From Zygosaccharomyces rouxii (taxonomy: Eukaryota > Ascomycota > Saccharomycetes > Saccharomycetales > Saccharomycetaceae): DNA of 64,000 bases. The translations under genes were made by a program, and so were the position numbers. Below are positions 9,695-18,639 of the stretch, piece after piece. Numbering within the stretch: position 1 is the stretch's first letter; each line of letters begins with the position of its first letter. Under the pieces are notes generated by a model. The model was not told the DNA's origin, ran no database searches, and saw only the letters and a program-made list of their open reading frames with translations. Location: NCBI RefSeq assembly GCF_000026365.1, contig NC_012992.1:1116001-1180000 (forward strand). Reading direction: 5' to 3'.

Positions 9695-9894
9695 ATAAAA
9701 ACTAATTTTAAAAATTCAAAGGATAAAGTAGTTACGAATTTATAGTTACAGTTATTATTAGCCTTGTTAATAGTAGTAGTACCTTTTGGTTATTTTTCCA
9801 ACATTGCTCGAAGATTTGAAAAATTATCCCATTGAGATGATCCTAAAAGTATTACGAAATTCCTAGGAAAACCGGTTGAAAAGGCTTCTCTATC

Positions 9895-11241
9895 ATGTTG
9901 TTTCCTGCTTACAGGTCAATTCCCAGAACCTTTTTACCCTTATCGAGGTGTAAGATAGTTCGAACCAGTTTCATTAGATGTCAGAGTACACCTACGTTTG
10001 TTCCTAAACCTAACATAAGAGTTCGTCGACCAAAATCCAAGGAAGACTTGGCTAGGGAGAAATTTGAAGAGCAGTTAAATTCCGATGTCTGGTGGGTTAG
10101 ATGGGGGGCGATTACAAGATCTGAGGAGTTCTCTAAGGGAATGACTAAATATTTAATTGGAGTATACGCCGTATTCCTGCTCTTTGGTGGGTGGTATATG
10201 AAGAGACTGTATCATAAGGAGAAAGAATTGGATTTCCTTGGGAAAAAGCAGTTGGCAGGTAAAACCAATGAGTATGAGAATTTGAGGATCAAAGAACTAA
10301 GAAATTGTCTAAGAACCAGAGACCGTTTGAAATTGGATATTTATAATAAAATGAGGGAAGAACAAGGTATAGAGAATTTTGATGGAATCCAGCTGGAGAA
10401 GAACGACCAAAATAAATTGAATAAAAATATTCTACCCTCAAGAGATACCACCGACTTTTACGATCATAAGGCAAATGAATATGATGAAGGTGTTAATTTT
10501 GAAGAAAGAGCCATATTTATGGGCAAAAGGCGTAAATGGCTAATGCGCCATTGTGAAGGTGATGTATTGGAAGTGGCTTGTGGTACTGGTAGAAATATCA
10601 AATACTTGGATCCTTCTCTATTGAATTCAATTACATTTCTTGATTCCTCAGAAAAGATGATAGAAATAACACATGAAAAATTCAGAGATATTTTCCCTAC
10701 CTTTAAAAAAGCAGCATTTGTTGTTGGTAAAGCAGAGAATTTAGTGGATTTAGCCCAAGGAAGTCACAAGGATGGTTTTAAAGAAGATTTAAACACAGCT
10801 AACCAAGATATCGACGTTGTGAAAAAGGGATCTACTAAGGTACAATATGATACTGTTCTGGAAGCGTTTGGATTATGTTCTCATGAGGATCCTGTTAAAG
10901 CACTAAAGAATTTTGCATTCTTACTAAAACCTGGTGGAAGAATTATTCTCTTGGAGCATGGAAGAGGTGAATACGATTTTGTGAATAAAATTCTAGATAA
11001 AAGAGCTGAAAAACGTTTAGAAACTTGGGGATGTAGATGGAATTTAGACATTGGTGAAATTTTAGATGATTCAGGATTAGAGATTGTGGAGGAACGTAGG
11101 ACTCATTTGGGTACCACTTGGTGTATAGTCGCCAAGAAAAAAGGTGATATTAAGAAGAAGAATGAAATTGGATTCATTGAGAAATACTTCCAATCTGGTC
11201 TCAAAGAGAAAGAAGAAGAGGCTAAAAAATCCAGGGATTAA
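9895..11241 (+). CDS. OMS1: OMS1, mitochondrial inner-membrane methyltransferase-like protein
   Basis: The 448-residue protein has an Arg-rich presequence (about 1-35, few acidic residues) and one membrane segment (about 85-102, YLIGVYAVFLLFGGWYM). A class I SAM-dependent methyltransferase domain follows, with motif I VLEVACGTG at about 224-232 and later LLKPGGRIILLEHG. In S. cerevisiae Oms1 is an inner-membrane protein that suppresses an oxa1 mutation when overproduced, and it is linked to stability of mitochondrial COX1 mRNA; its substrate is not established here. The position between DYS1 and RRP4 mixes YDR316W with the YHR068-069 neighbours. Confidence 0.9.
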   Translation: MLFPAYRSIPRTFLPLSRCKIVRTSFIRCQSTPTFVPKPNIRVRRPKSKEDLAREKFEEQLNSDVWWVRWGAITRSEEFSKGMTKYLIGVYAVFLLFGGWYMKRLYHKEKELDFLGKKQLAGKTNEYENLRIKELRNCLRTRDRLKLDIYNKMREEQGIENFDGIQLEKNDQNKLNKNILPSRDTTDFYDHKANEYDEGVNFEERAIFMGKRRKWLMRHCEGDVLEVACGTGRNIKYLDPSLLNSITFLDSSEKMIEITHEKFRDIFPTFKKAAFVVGKAENLVDLAQGSHKDGFKEDLNTANQDIDVVKKGSTKVQYDTVLEAFGLCSHEDPVKALKNFAFLLKPGGRIILLEHGRGEYDFVNKILDKRAEKRLETWGCRWNLDIGEILDDSGLEIVEERRTHLGTTWCIVAKKKGDIKKKNEIGFIEKYFQSGLKEKEEEAKKSRD

Positions 11242-11260
11242 AATTCACATTAAAATAAAA

Positions 11261-11298
11261 ACATATATACATATACATATATACATATATACATATAT
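11261..11298. repeat. ATAC/AT microsatellite between convergent OMS1 and RRP4
   Basis: An imperfect run of ACATAT units occupies the short gap between the two convergent stop codons. Such TA-rich stretches act as yeast 3'-end (efficiency) elements in both orientations. Confidence 0.7.
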
Positions 11299-11336
11299 TT
11301 ATTCCTGTACATATTTTTCAAATATATTACTTTTAA

Positions 11337-12428
11337 TTAAGATGGTGTTCCTCTCATCTTTTCTGCTGTTAATACATCTTGACCGATAGTTTCCATTACT
11401 TCCCTATCTATCAATGAACCCACACTGGGGTAAACCATACTTGCTTCATATGCGCTTACAATACGTTCATGCGTTATATCAATCTCACAAAAGGCAAGCG
11501 CCTTTATCACGTTTGCATAACGGCTAATGGTCTGTCTTAACGATACGGAGATGGTGGGATCATTTTCATCAGAATATATTTGCCAAGACGATTCTTCTTC
11601 TAATCTAGTAATGGAAACGCTATCAGATGACCTCAATGTCTTTGCGCCTATGGGGGCACCGTTGGAGGGACCCGGAGCTGATATACCTGAAGGTGCGTCT
11701 CTTGCCATATCCATTTTCGAAGTCTTTCTCAACCATATGTATCCGTTGACACCGAGTACTACCGTGACATTACCAGGCAAATTGTGTGTGTGGTTTTTCG
11801 ATCTAACAATCAATGAACATGGTACTTGGCAAAATTGACCGTTTCTTAATTTCCCGTACTTTAATGATCTTGTGTGGAGGGAGGCACTACCATCTTGAAA
11901 CAAAGATTGCACTTCAGCATTTAGTAGATCACCTTCTTTGAGGAAACTTCTCATTTGTAACTCATCACTTTCAGATTTCCGCCTTAATATCCCACCAGGT
12001 AAATTCACCGAACCTAACATGAGCACTGCATGTTGTTTACCACCGATGTCAACTCTCCATCTTTTATTACCGACTTCTGCGATACGTCCCACGACATGGT
12101 CACCAGTCTCTGGAGTGTATCTAGATCTCAACGGTACAACTGAAAGTAATCTATTGACCCTTGATACAGTACCTGCCACTGATGAATAGGTCATATTATC
12201 CAGAAAATAAGTACCATGACCTCTCATCCAAACTGGATCATCTGTAACCAGTTCACCTGGAGTCACAATGTGTCCCTCTGTGGAATTAGACTCCTGGGTA
12301 TGCGTAGGACCGTTGTCTATCGAATCCGACATGTTTACATCTTCATCTTCGCTTCCTGACTCAAAACCAGCATCAATCGATTGTTGGAAAGCTCCTTTCC
12401 TCTTTGCAATGCTAATAATACTTGACAT
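11337..12428 (-). CDS. RRP4: RRP4, RNA exosome cap subunit
   Basis: Cap component of the nuclear and cytoplasmic exosome, which matures 5.8S rRNA and degrades RNA. The 363-residue product is close to S. cerevisiae Rrp4 (359). It shows an N-terminal exosome-type domain with VTPGELVTDDPVWMRGHGT, an S1 domain containing GDHVVGRIAEVGNKRWRVD, and a KH-type region with VVLGVNGYIWLRK. The ATG is at 12428. It is divergent from TRM5; the shared promoter has a perfect PAC and an RRPE-like element. Confidence 0.95.
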   Translation of the reverse strand: MSSIISIAKRKGAFQQSIDAGFESGSEDEDVNMSDSIDNGPTHTQESNSTEGHIVTPGELVTDDPVWMRGHGTYFLDNMTYSSVAGTVSRVNRLLSVVPLRSRYTPETGDHVVGRIAEVGNKRWRVDIGGKQHAVLMLGSVNLPGGILRRKSESDELQMRSFLKEGDLLNAEVQSLFQDGSASLHTRSLKYGKLRNGQFCQVPCSLIVRSKNHTHNLPGNVTVVLGVNGYIWLRKTSKMDMARDAPSGISAPGPSNGAPIGAKTLRSSDSVSITRLEEESSWQIYSDENDPTISVSLRQTISRYANVIKALAFCEIDITHERIVSAYEASMVYPSVGSLIDREVMETIGQDVLTAEKMRGTPS

Positions 12429-12493
12429 GGTTTGGTTTTAGCTCTTTTGGAACCTCTATTTCTGTTCTTGTTAGTAGTATTTCAACTAGCTAA

Positions 12494-12548
12494 GCTCATC
12501 GCATGGTTTCTTGCACACAGGTTCAATGAAAATTTTCCAATGTTGAAC
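12494..12548. promoter_or_regulatory. PAC and RRPE pair between RRP4 and TRM5
   Basis: A perfect PAC GCTCATCGC lies at 12494-12502, and TGAAAATTTTCC (RRPE-like) begins at 12537. This is the standard pairing for ribosome-biogenesis genes and serves two divergent RNA-processing genes. Confidence 0.75.
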
Positions 12549-12585
12549 TAACAAGAACAAGAAAATTGGATCTAATGTCCAGTGA

Positions 12586-14058
12586 ATGAGTGTTCAGAGT
12601 CTATTACCGAGGCAATTGAGACGACTAGCTATGAATCTAAACCCAACAATGTTAAAATTCCAACCACCTGTGAACAGAAACATGAGAACTCTCGATAGAT
12701 CGTTCTTCATCACCAAGGTTCCACTATGTGTAGTCAGTTTTCCAGATCCAAGAAATATCAGTTTGTTCTCCAAACAGTTTAAGGATTGCATTCTAAGAGT
12801 ACCACGTATTCCTCACGTCGCAAAGCTGGAAACCTTACCTGGACAAGATAATACTAGTAACAATGATAACGATACCGTAAAGAAAGGTGTTTTACTGCAC
12901 GATTCAATCACCAAAGTGGATGAATGTTACCAAAAGCTGCCTAAGGAAGCACTAGAGTTTTTAAAAAATGCAAATGCAGAGATTCTGCCGTATGAGAAAG
13001 TGTTAGAGTACGATTTTTGGAAAACTGATGAAATATTGAGAGCCGTATTACCGGAAGACCTATTACATGATATCCCAACAGGTTTCACTGTAACGGGACA
13101 CATTGCCCATTTAAATCTACGTGAAGAGTTCAAACCTTATGATACGTTTATTGGACAGGTGATTCTGGATAAGAACGGCAGAATTGAGACCGTTGTCGAT
13201 AAAGTCAGTTCGATTGCCACCAAATTCCGTACTTTTCCCATGAAAGTAATTGCAGGCAGAGATGATAGTCTTGTAGTGGAACAAAGAGAATCGGACTGTA
13301 TTTTCAAATTTGATTTCAGCAAAGTCTATTGGAATTCAAGACTACATACGGAGCATGATAGATTAGTATCACAATTTTTCCAGCCAGGACAGATCGTATG
13401 TGACGTATTTGCAGGTGTGGGACCGTTTGCCATTCCAGCTGGTAAGAAAAAAGTGCTTGTACTTGCCAATGATTTGAATCCTGACAGCTTTAAATATCTG
13501 CAAGAGAATATCCAGCTGAACAAAGTGGCACACACGGTGAAACCGTTTGAGATGGATGGTGCACAATTCATACGTGAATCGCCACGTCTAGTGGAACAAT
13601 GGTCAAAATCAGATGGTGGTAAAATCCTCATACCGCTAAATAATAACAACAGGAGAAAGAGACAGAAGAAAGACGATCAAAAGACCCTAGAACCACCAGC
13701 ACAGCACGAAAGAGAGATCCCGATCCCACAAGAAATCAACCACTATGTCATGAATCTACCAGACAGTGCAATAACTTTTTTGCACCATTTCAGAGGACTA
13801 TTGAAGGGAACAAACATCAAGAACATGCCATGGATTCACGTCCACTGCTTCGAAAAGCACTCCAATGACGAGGAGCCGGCAATGGAGGAACTACATAAAA
13901 GAGTTTACCAAAGAATCATTGATGAACTACAAACGGATGAATCAACGCTAGCGATTACTCAGGTGAAATTCCACCTAGTGCGTAAGGTGTCGCCAACCAA
14001 ACCGATGTTCTGTGCGAGCTTCCAGCTACCCACAGATGTGGCATACGCAGAGCAGTAG
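12586..14058 (+). CDS. TRM5: TRM5, tRNA m1G37 methyltransferase
   Basis: Methylates N1 of G37 next to the anticodon (also I37 of tRNA-Ala in yeast), preventing frameshifting; it acts in nucleus/cytosol and mitochondria. The 490-residue product is near the usual 499. It has the Trm5 SAM-binding motif VCDVFAGVGPFAIPA (from about residue 271), the following NDLNPDSFKYLQ acidic-loop motif, and NLPDSAITFL, the family's NxPxxxxxFL catalytic block. The Arg-rich N-terminus (LLPRQLRRLAMN) could be a mitochondrial signal, with a second ATG about 10 residues in, as in yeasts where start choice controls localisation. Confidence 0.95.
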   Translation: MSVQSLLPRQLRRLAMNLNPTMLKFQPPVNRNMRTLDRSFFITKVPLCVVSFPDPRNISLFSKQFKDCILRVPRIPHVAKLETLPGQDNTSNNDNDTVKKGVLLHDSITKVDECYQKLPKEALEFLKNANAEILPYEKVLEYDFWKTDEILRAVLPEDLLHDIPTGFTVTGHIAHLNLREEFKPYDTFIGQVILDKNGRIETVVDKVSSIATKFRTFPMKVIAGRDDSLVVEQRESDCIFKFDFSKVYWNSRLHTEHDRLVSQFFQPGQIVCDVFAGVGPFAIPAGKKKVLVLANDLNPDSFKYLQENIQLNKVAHTVKPFEMDGAQFIRESPRLVEQWSKSDGGKILIPLNNNNRRKRQKKDDQKTLEPPAQHEREIPIPQEINHYVMNLPDSAITFLHHFRGLLKGTNIKNMPWIHVHCFEKHSNDEEPAMEELHKRVYQRIIDELQTDESTLAITQVKFHLVRKVSPTKPMFCASFQLPTDVAYAEQ

Positions 14059-14630
14059 CACCAAGGACTTGTACATAATTATCTTTACTTTTTTTAAGTC
14101 TGACTTATAGAATGTTCTCGCAGACAAATGGATGCATGGAATTCGTAGAGGATCAGTTGCGATGTAGAAAAATGTTTCTTGTCTTTTAGTCATTTCGCTT
14201 ATGACTAACTTTATCCGAACCGATGCGTCATAGGATGAACTTGGAAACTTGAAAGATATAAAAGAAAAGAACAAGGAGGAAGATAATCTGAAGAATAAAG
14301 ATTCCTTTCCTTCGGAATCAGTATATTAAGAAGTTGAGAAGGAAGATTACTCAACGCTTCTTTGCAGGACAACTATATTGCTTTTTTCCTGTGCTGCTAA
14401 GGAGTAAATATTAACAGCTTATCTTTTGGCATTGAAAGTATTGCATTTGATTTGATTTGATTTGATTTTGTATTTTGTTGGTTTATTTGGGTATTGGATA
14501 GTACAGTTTAAAATGGCTTTTGTTTTCTAAGCTTTTTCAGGCTTGAAAAGGGTTTAGAATGTTGCATTAATTAAAGCTAGTTGTCATTTGGTTGGTTTTT
14601 GGAATAATAGAGTTTTGTATTTAACAGAAA
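14059..14630. other. PCL5 upstream region, no gene seen
   Basis: About 570 bases without a convincing coding region. It contains a short GATTT tandem run (about 14447-14467), a small inverted repeat GATTCC...GGAATC (about 14301-14319) and Gcn4-like half sites (TGACTAA, TGACTTA). I see no perfect TGACTCA. Confidence 0.4.
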
Positions 14631-15161
14631 ATGCAGTGTTTTGCTTATCAGACTCCACCATATGGAGAATGCAGCAAATCTGTGGAAAGTTCTCCAAGAG
14701 CATCGAGTAATTTGGAGAGAAATGTTTTTAACGAGTCTTTGGTGGATAGAATGGCACTTTTCTTGACTCTGAATACAAAGACTACCGCAAAGGATGATTA
14801 TAAAAGTATTCGCAGATTTTTGAAGGAACTTTTGAGGAGGTCACAGTGTAATAGGAGATCGGCACTTTTGGCTGCAGCATATGTGGAGAATATTTATCAG
14901 ACTATGGGAGACGAAAATGGGGATGATTTTGCGAAATGCGCAAAGAAAGTGTATCTGTCCTGTCTGATCATATCAAACAAGTTCCTCAATGATAAAACAT
15001 TGTCGTTTAGAACCTGGCGCCTTGTTTCTGGGCTAACGCCGGCTGAAATGTCGACTATGGAACGTTGGTGTTTGGACAAGTTGGATTATCACCTTTACAT
15101 CAAGGATGCAGAGTTATACGATTTAGAGAAAAGGATGAGAGCATTGTCTAAATTTAAATAA
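14631..15161 (+). CDS. PCL5: PCL5, Pho85 cyclin
   Basis: Cyclin that directs the kinase Pho85 to phosphorylate Gcn4 and trigger its degradation. The 176-residue product is shorter than S. cerevisiae Pcl5 (about 229). It carries a Pcl-type cyclin box: SRRSALLAAAYVENIYQ-like helix, KKVYLSCLIISNKFLND, and the LTPAEMSTMERWCLDKLDY block. The ATG at 14631 is the first in frame. Position after TRM5 matches YHR070W-YHR071W. The long upstream region fits a gene regulated by amino-acid starvation, but I could not confirm a Gcn4 site. Confidence 0.85.
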   Translation: MQCFAYQTPPYGECSKSVESSPRASSNLERNVFNESLVDRMALFLTLNTKTTAKDDYKSIRRFLKELLRRSQCNRRSALLAAAYVENIYQTMGDENGDDFAKCAKKVYLSCLIISNKFLNDKTLSFRTWRLVSGLTPAEMSTMERWCLDKLDYHLYIKDAELYDLEKRMRALSKFK

Positions 15162-15210
15162 TCGTATATGTATCAAGCTTTCTTGGTTTTTTACATTTTT
15201 ATTTTCGTCA

Positions 15211-15723
15211 TTAGAACTTGCATGTTTTAACTATTAATTCCGCTAGTCTTTCCAAGGCTTGCTTATCGGTTTCGCCGAATCCTTCTAGGTCAAGACAGTC
15301 GATATCTATAACACCTAGTGTCTTGCCTTCTTTTACGATAGGGACAACGATTTCGCTCTTTGTTTCTCCATCACATGCAATGTGGTCAGGATGCTTGTTG
15401 ACATCAGGCACCACTTGTGTAACTTGGTCAGATGCAGCTTTACCACAAACACCTCTGCCAAATTCAATGGATTGACAGGCGACCTTACCCTGGAATGGTC
15501 CCAATAGCAATTGACCTTCACTAGCAGTTATGTAGAAACCAGACCAATTAACTGGAACATTAAGCGAGTGGTAGGCATACCAAATCAACGACGATGCATT
15601 GGATAAATTGGCAACCCAATTGTCTTGTTCAGAGCTGAGAGCTTCATAATGTTGAAGTAGCAATTCTAATGATTCTTTCCTATCATTAGACTGGAAATTG
15701 GTAAAATCAGCATGATGGGCCAT
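15211..15723 (-). CDS. Free methionine-(R)-sulfoxide reductase (GAF domain, YKL069W family)
   Basis: Reduces free (not protein-bound) methionine-R-sulfoxide using thioredoxin. The 170-residue product is essentially one GAF domain. Three cysteines at 83, 93 and 117 keep the 10- and 24-residue spacing of the catalytic and resolving cysteines of the yeast enzyme (91/101/125), in the context KVACQSIEFGRGVCGKAA. The NWSGFY and GVIDIDC blocks are also typical. The ATG is at 15723. It converges on PCL5 with a 50-base gap. In S. cerevisiae the homologue lies on chromosome XI, so this neighbourhood differs. Confidence 0.92.
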   Translation of the reverse strand: MAHHADFTNFQSNDRKESLELLLQHYEALSSEQDNWVANLSNASSLIWYAYHSLNVPVNWSGFYITASEGQLLLGPFQGKVACQSIEFGRGVCGKAASDQVTQVVPDVNKHPDHIACDGETKSEIVVPIVKEGKTLGVIDIDCLDLEGFGETDKQALERLAELIVKTCKF

Positions 15724-15754
15724 GGTTAGTGGTGCTGTTGAGTGTCGGTGAAGC

Positions 15755-15777
15755 GTGTGTGTGTGTGTGTGTGTGTG
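15755..15777. repeat. GT microsatellite
   Basis: Eleven GT units just upstream of the methionine-sulfoxide reductase ATG; likely variable in length. Confidence 0.85.
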
Positions 15778-15979
15778 GCTTCAGACGTACTTAATTTACT
15801 CCTGCTAAACAAATGGTAGAGAGTCACAAGGGAAGTTGTCGCAAGATTGGATATAAGTGTAAATAATGAATTCAGAAGCGCCAAAGAGATGCAGAATTGA
15901 CAGAACTCTAGGTACTCGAGATGCTCTTTGCTTGTTCTCAGTCTATTGTAGTTCGAGAAAAAGAAAAAATTAATTTGAA

Positions 15980-16080
15980 TGAAACGGACAGGAATTGAAC
16001 CTGCAACCCTTCGATTGCCAATTCCGGAAATTTCCAGGATCTAACTGGAGTCGAAAGCTCTACCATTGAGCCACCGCTTC
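15980..16080 (-). tRNA. tRNA-Trp (anticodon CCA) with a 29-base intron
   Basis: Read on the minus strand, the sequence begins GAAGCGGTGGCTCAATGG and ends with the TTCAATTCC T-arm and CCGTTTC plus discriminator A. It folds as a 72-nt mature tRNA with acceptor stem GAAGCGG/CCGTTTC and anticodon arm TTCGA-CTCCAGA-TCGAA. The intron follows position 37 and contains CTGG, which can pair with the anticodon CCA plus G37, as in intron-containing yeast pre-tRNAs. A-box and B-box promoters are present. An oligo-T terminator (T6, then T5) follows downstream at 15958-15969. Confidence 0.96.
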
Positions 16081-16436
16081 ACTGTCCATCTGTTGAAGGG
16101 AGTTCATTTTTTGGCACTTTTGCTTTCTTAAGCTAATTGGGTGATTTGAAACATCGTATGTTCTTGCATATGGGCATTGATACTTAATTTAAGGGACTAT
16201 GATACTACTAAGGTTTTTGATCTATCTATCAGAGCATTAGACGTTCTGTTGAAAATCCAAAGTGAGATTTTCAAGCAAAGATAAACATTATGTTGGATTT
16301 GTATCTAATCATTCTCTCCGAACTCGATATGTGAGAATCCACTAGATCCTCGCTTAAGAAGCCTCAAAGTTATCAGAAAGGACCTGCTTTTTACCGGCTA
16401 TGTCCACCAGAATTCAAGCTCGATTATGAGCTAAGA
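16081..16436. other. Gene-free start of the decayed region
   Basis: About 350 bases upstream of tRNA-Trp with no coding frame, no recognisable LTR ends and no obvious repeat. Confidence 0.4.
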
Positions 16437-16864
16437 ATGTTTATGATTTTTTTCTTACACTGTTATGTACGCAGAGAATATACTTTGGACAACCAAAGGG
16501 ATGGTAAACGTAGCCTAAAATTATCTAGACTACCCTTTTTTGACCATATTTTATGTGAAATACCCTTTAAAGAAGTCCCCATACGATATGAGCCTATTCA
16601 ACTTGGATTGGCCGGAGCCTTATATGGTATGAAATACTATCCTTAAGCGCCTAAAAGCGCATAAGTCCAAATAAAGACAAAGAATACTTTGCTGAAAAGC
16701 TTCGTGACCTAGTTGCTTCTGGTATAAGCATTCCTGAATCGAGGAAGGACGAAATTTTAGGTCGAGGAAAGAAGGAATCAGTTGTTACCAAAACGATCAG
16801 TGAAAGCTTCATTGATCCTGTGAATGCAAGATCTCGATTACAGCGATTCTTTGAAAACCTTTAA
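16437..16864 (+). pseudogene. Decayed coding fragments of unknown family
   Basis: Two adjoining open stretches in different frames. The first (16437-16646) encodes about 69 residues ending LAGALYGMKYYP. After a frame break, the second (about 16672-16864) encodes about 63 residues ending NARSRLQRFFENL with a TAA stop. The second has protein-like composition (charged, helical) but no upstream ATG in frame. Together they look like the remains of one gene broken by a frameshift. I do not recognise the family. Position next to plasmid-like relics suggests a shared origin, but this is inference. Confidence 0.35.
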
Positions 16865-17034
16865 GATTGCACTTTGGTTTGTGTAAAGTAAAAATCCTTA
16901 TATCTTCCAAAACAATTTTAGGACAATCCCACAAACTACAAATTATTGCCGCCAATGTCCGGGAGCTCTGGGTAGGAGATGGCGTCTAATATGATTGCCA
17001 ACGAAACAGGGTATGGTTGTGATGAAAGGATGCG

Positions 17035-17492
17035 ATGGTACCAGGGCACTTATTTAGGAGGATCGTTTCAGCGCTTCGGGATGACCCAGAAGCCTCCAAG
17101 GCTCAGCTCGGGCAATGCAGGAAGCTTGCAATCTGTTTACTGAGTCATAAGCGTGAACAAGAGGTTCTTATCATACAAACGAAAGACACTCGTGCTCGGT
17201 TATATCTAGATCCCAAACGGTGCTTTGAGAACAGCTGGGAATTTTACCATCTAGAGGTGTCAGATGTAAACAAAATGGGCGATTAAAAGTAAGCCTTAGA
17301 TCAAACAACCCTGGCCATCTTTCTGGATTTTGGGTGAATATCAAACTAACCTCGAGAGATAATGCTTTGGAAAATTTTCAATTACAGGTTAGGTACGACG
17401 TTCGAGGTAAAGACACCAACAAAAGAGGAGGCTCTGAGAAGGATCCTGAGGATCAGAGTGAAAATGAGCCTGACAATGAGCGCAGCGAATAA
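17035..17492 (+). pseudogene. Decayed gene, possibly a 2-micron-type plasmid Rep1 relative
   Basis: An ATG-started frame of 83 residues (17035-17286) is followed, after a single frame shift near 17275, by a second open stretch to the TAA at 17490-17492. The second part reads K-V-S-L...G-F-W-V-N-I-K-L, then alternating beta-strand-like residues and an acidic tail (SEKDPEDQSENE). The K-[IV]-S-L...W-V-x-[IL] pattern resembles the C-terminus of the 2-micron partitioning protein Rep1, as I recall it. Similarity is weak and unsupported by a search. The frameshift means no intact protein is made. Confidence 0.3.
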
Positions 17493-17674
17493 ACTCGAAT
17501 ACTAAGCTAGATCTCCGTCAGACTATGGTGCTATGTAAAATTATGAAAGAACAGTGATCCATATAGACCAAAAGTTGCAGTGTAGAGGACAGACGAATTA
17601 ACGTTTAGGAAGTCGTCTGGCACTTTCGACAAGATTGTGAGTACATCATAGACCTAAAATGGAAATGCATACGG

Positions 17675-18447
17675 TATGGACAAGAGGACCAATTGAAGGC
17701 CACTGAGATAGCATGGGCAGCTACATGGATACTACTTCATGAAAAATGTACGATGAAAGAACATCTGCTTCTTTCATCAAATCGTTCTCTTATCACCGTC
17801 TAAAGTGATCCCGAGATCCGGCCTGACTACCTATTTCTATGCCCTCTTGCCGCCCACCTCCATCCTCTCTAACACTCGGATATTATAAAGAGTACTATAG
17901 TTAGGTCAATTATATGCTGTGCGTTGTCTGGTTCTGGGGTTTGCATTCTCTCAATTACCTAGTGACCCAGGCAACATTTGCTTTCTCGAGCTAGTATCTG
18001 TCCTGCGAATGGCACTGGTGTCAAGATGTGCAGATACTCCGAAATATCTAGCCATGACAAAAAATCTCTCGAGCTCGGATCAGTAGCAGCTTCAATAACC
18101 GCCTAACGCTTGGTTCCGACTCTGTGAGGCTCCTGAGGGAACTCTTGTTTCGTTTCTACAAATCTGCGGGGCTCGAGGATTCCTCAAGTTACAATGAGGT
18201 TATCAAAAAAGCTTCATTCACATAGAATGGGGCTGTCATGTTTCCAAGACTTTGTGAGATCTTCGAGAACATAGTCTGTATCCCTAATTTCATTACTGTG
18301 CCGTACTACCACTCCCTTAATAATGCAACTTTTGCGGAAGTTTTGCTAGTTTTATCACAAGATCGTAAACCGTTTACTGCTATCGTGATTCGTTCCAAGG
18401 ACTTTTCCACTTGTCGGTTGGTATGCCAGCAAAAAATGAGTCAGTGA
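17675..18447 (+). pseudogene. Relic resembling a Flp-type (2-micron plasmid) site-specific recombinase
   Basis: Two segments in broken frames resemble the N-terminal domain of Flp. The first (about 17675-17813) reads G-Q-E...A-x-E-I...W-I-L-L-H-E-K-C-T-M-K-E, matching the order G-E...A-x-E-L...W-M-I-T-H...A-I-K-R of 2-micron Flp. The second (about 18118-18447, one in-frame stop near 18224) reads Y-N-E-V-I-K-K...F then I-P-N-F-I-T-V-P-Y-Y, like the V-N-K...F and E-F-T-I-I-P-Y-Y region of Flp. About 300 bases of unrelated sequence separate them. The catalytic C-terminal domain is absent. Comparison is from memory. Confidence 0.42.
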
Positions 18448-18639
18448 CAAATTTTGAAAAATTTCGGCAAAAGAAGAAAAGAAGTGATCAACGCTACAAA
18501 TTATGAGTAACAGTTGATCGATTACTCACATCAAGAAACAAGTATTGCTCACCTTTGCAACTTTACTTTACTTGTGCAGCCATCACCCACCTACAAATAT
18601 ATATTAAGGCTTCACCACACTTCTACATCTACCACCACC

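Noticed and set aside
11144..11389. 81-residue frame after OMS1
   Set aside because: Half is an alternative frame of OMS1 and half is the ATAC microsatellite.
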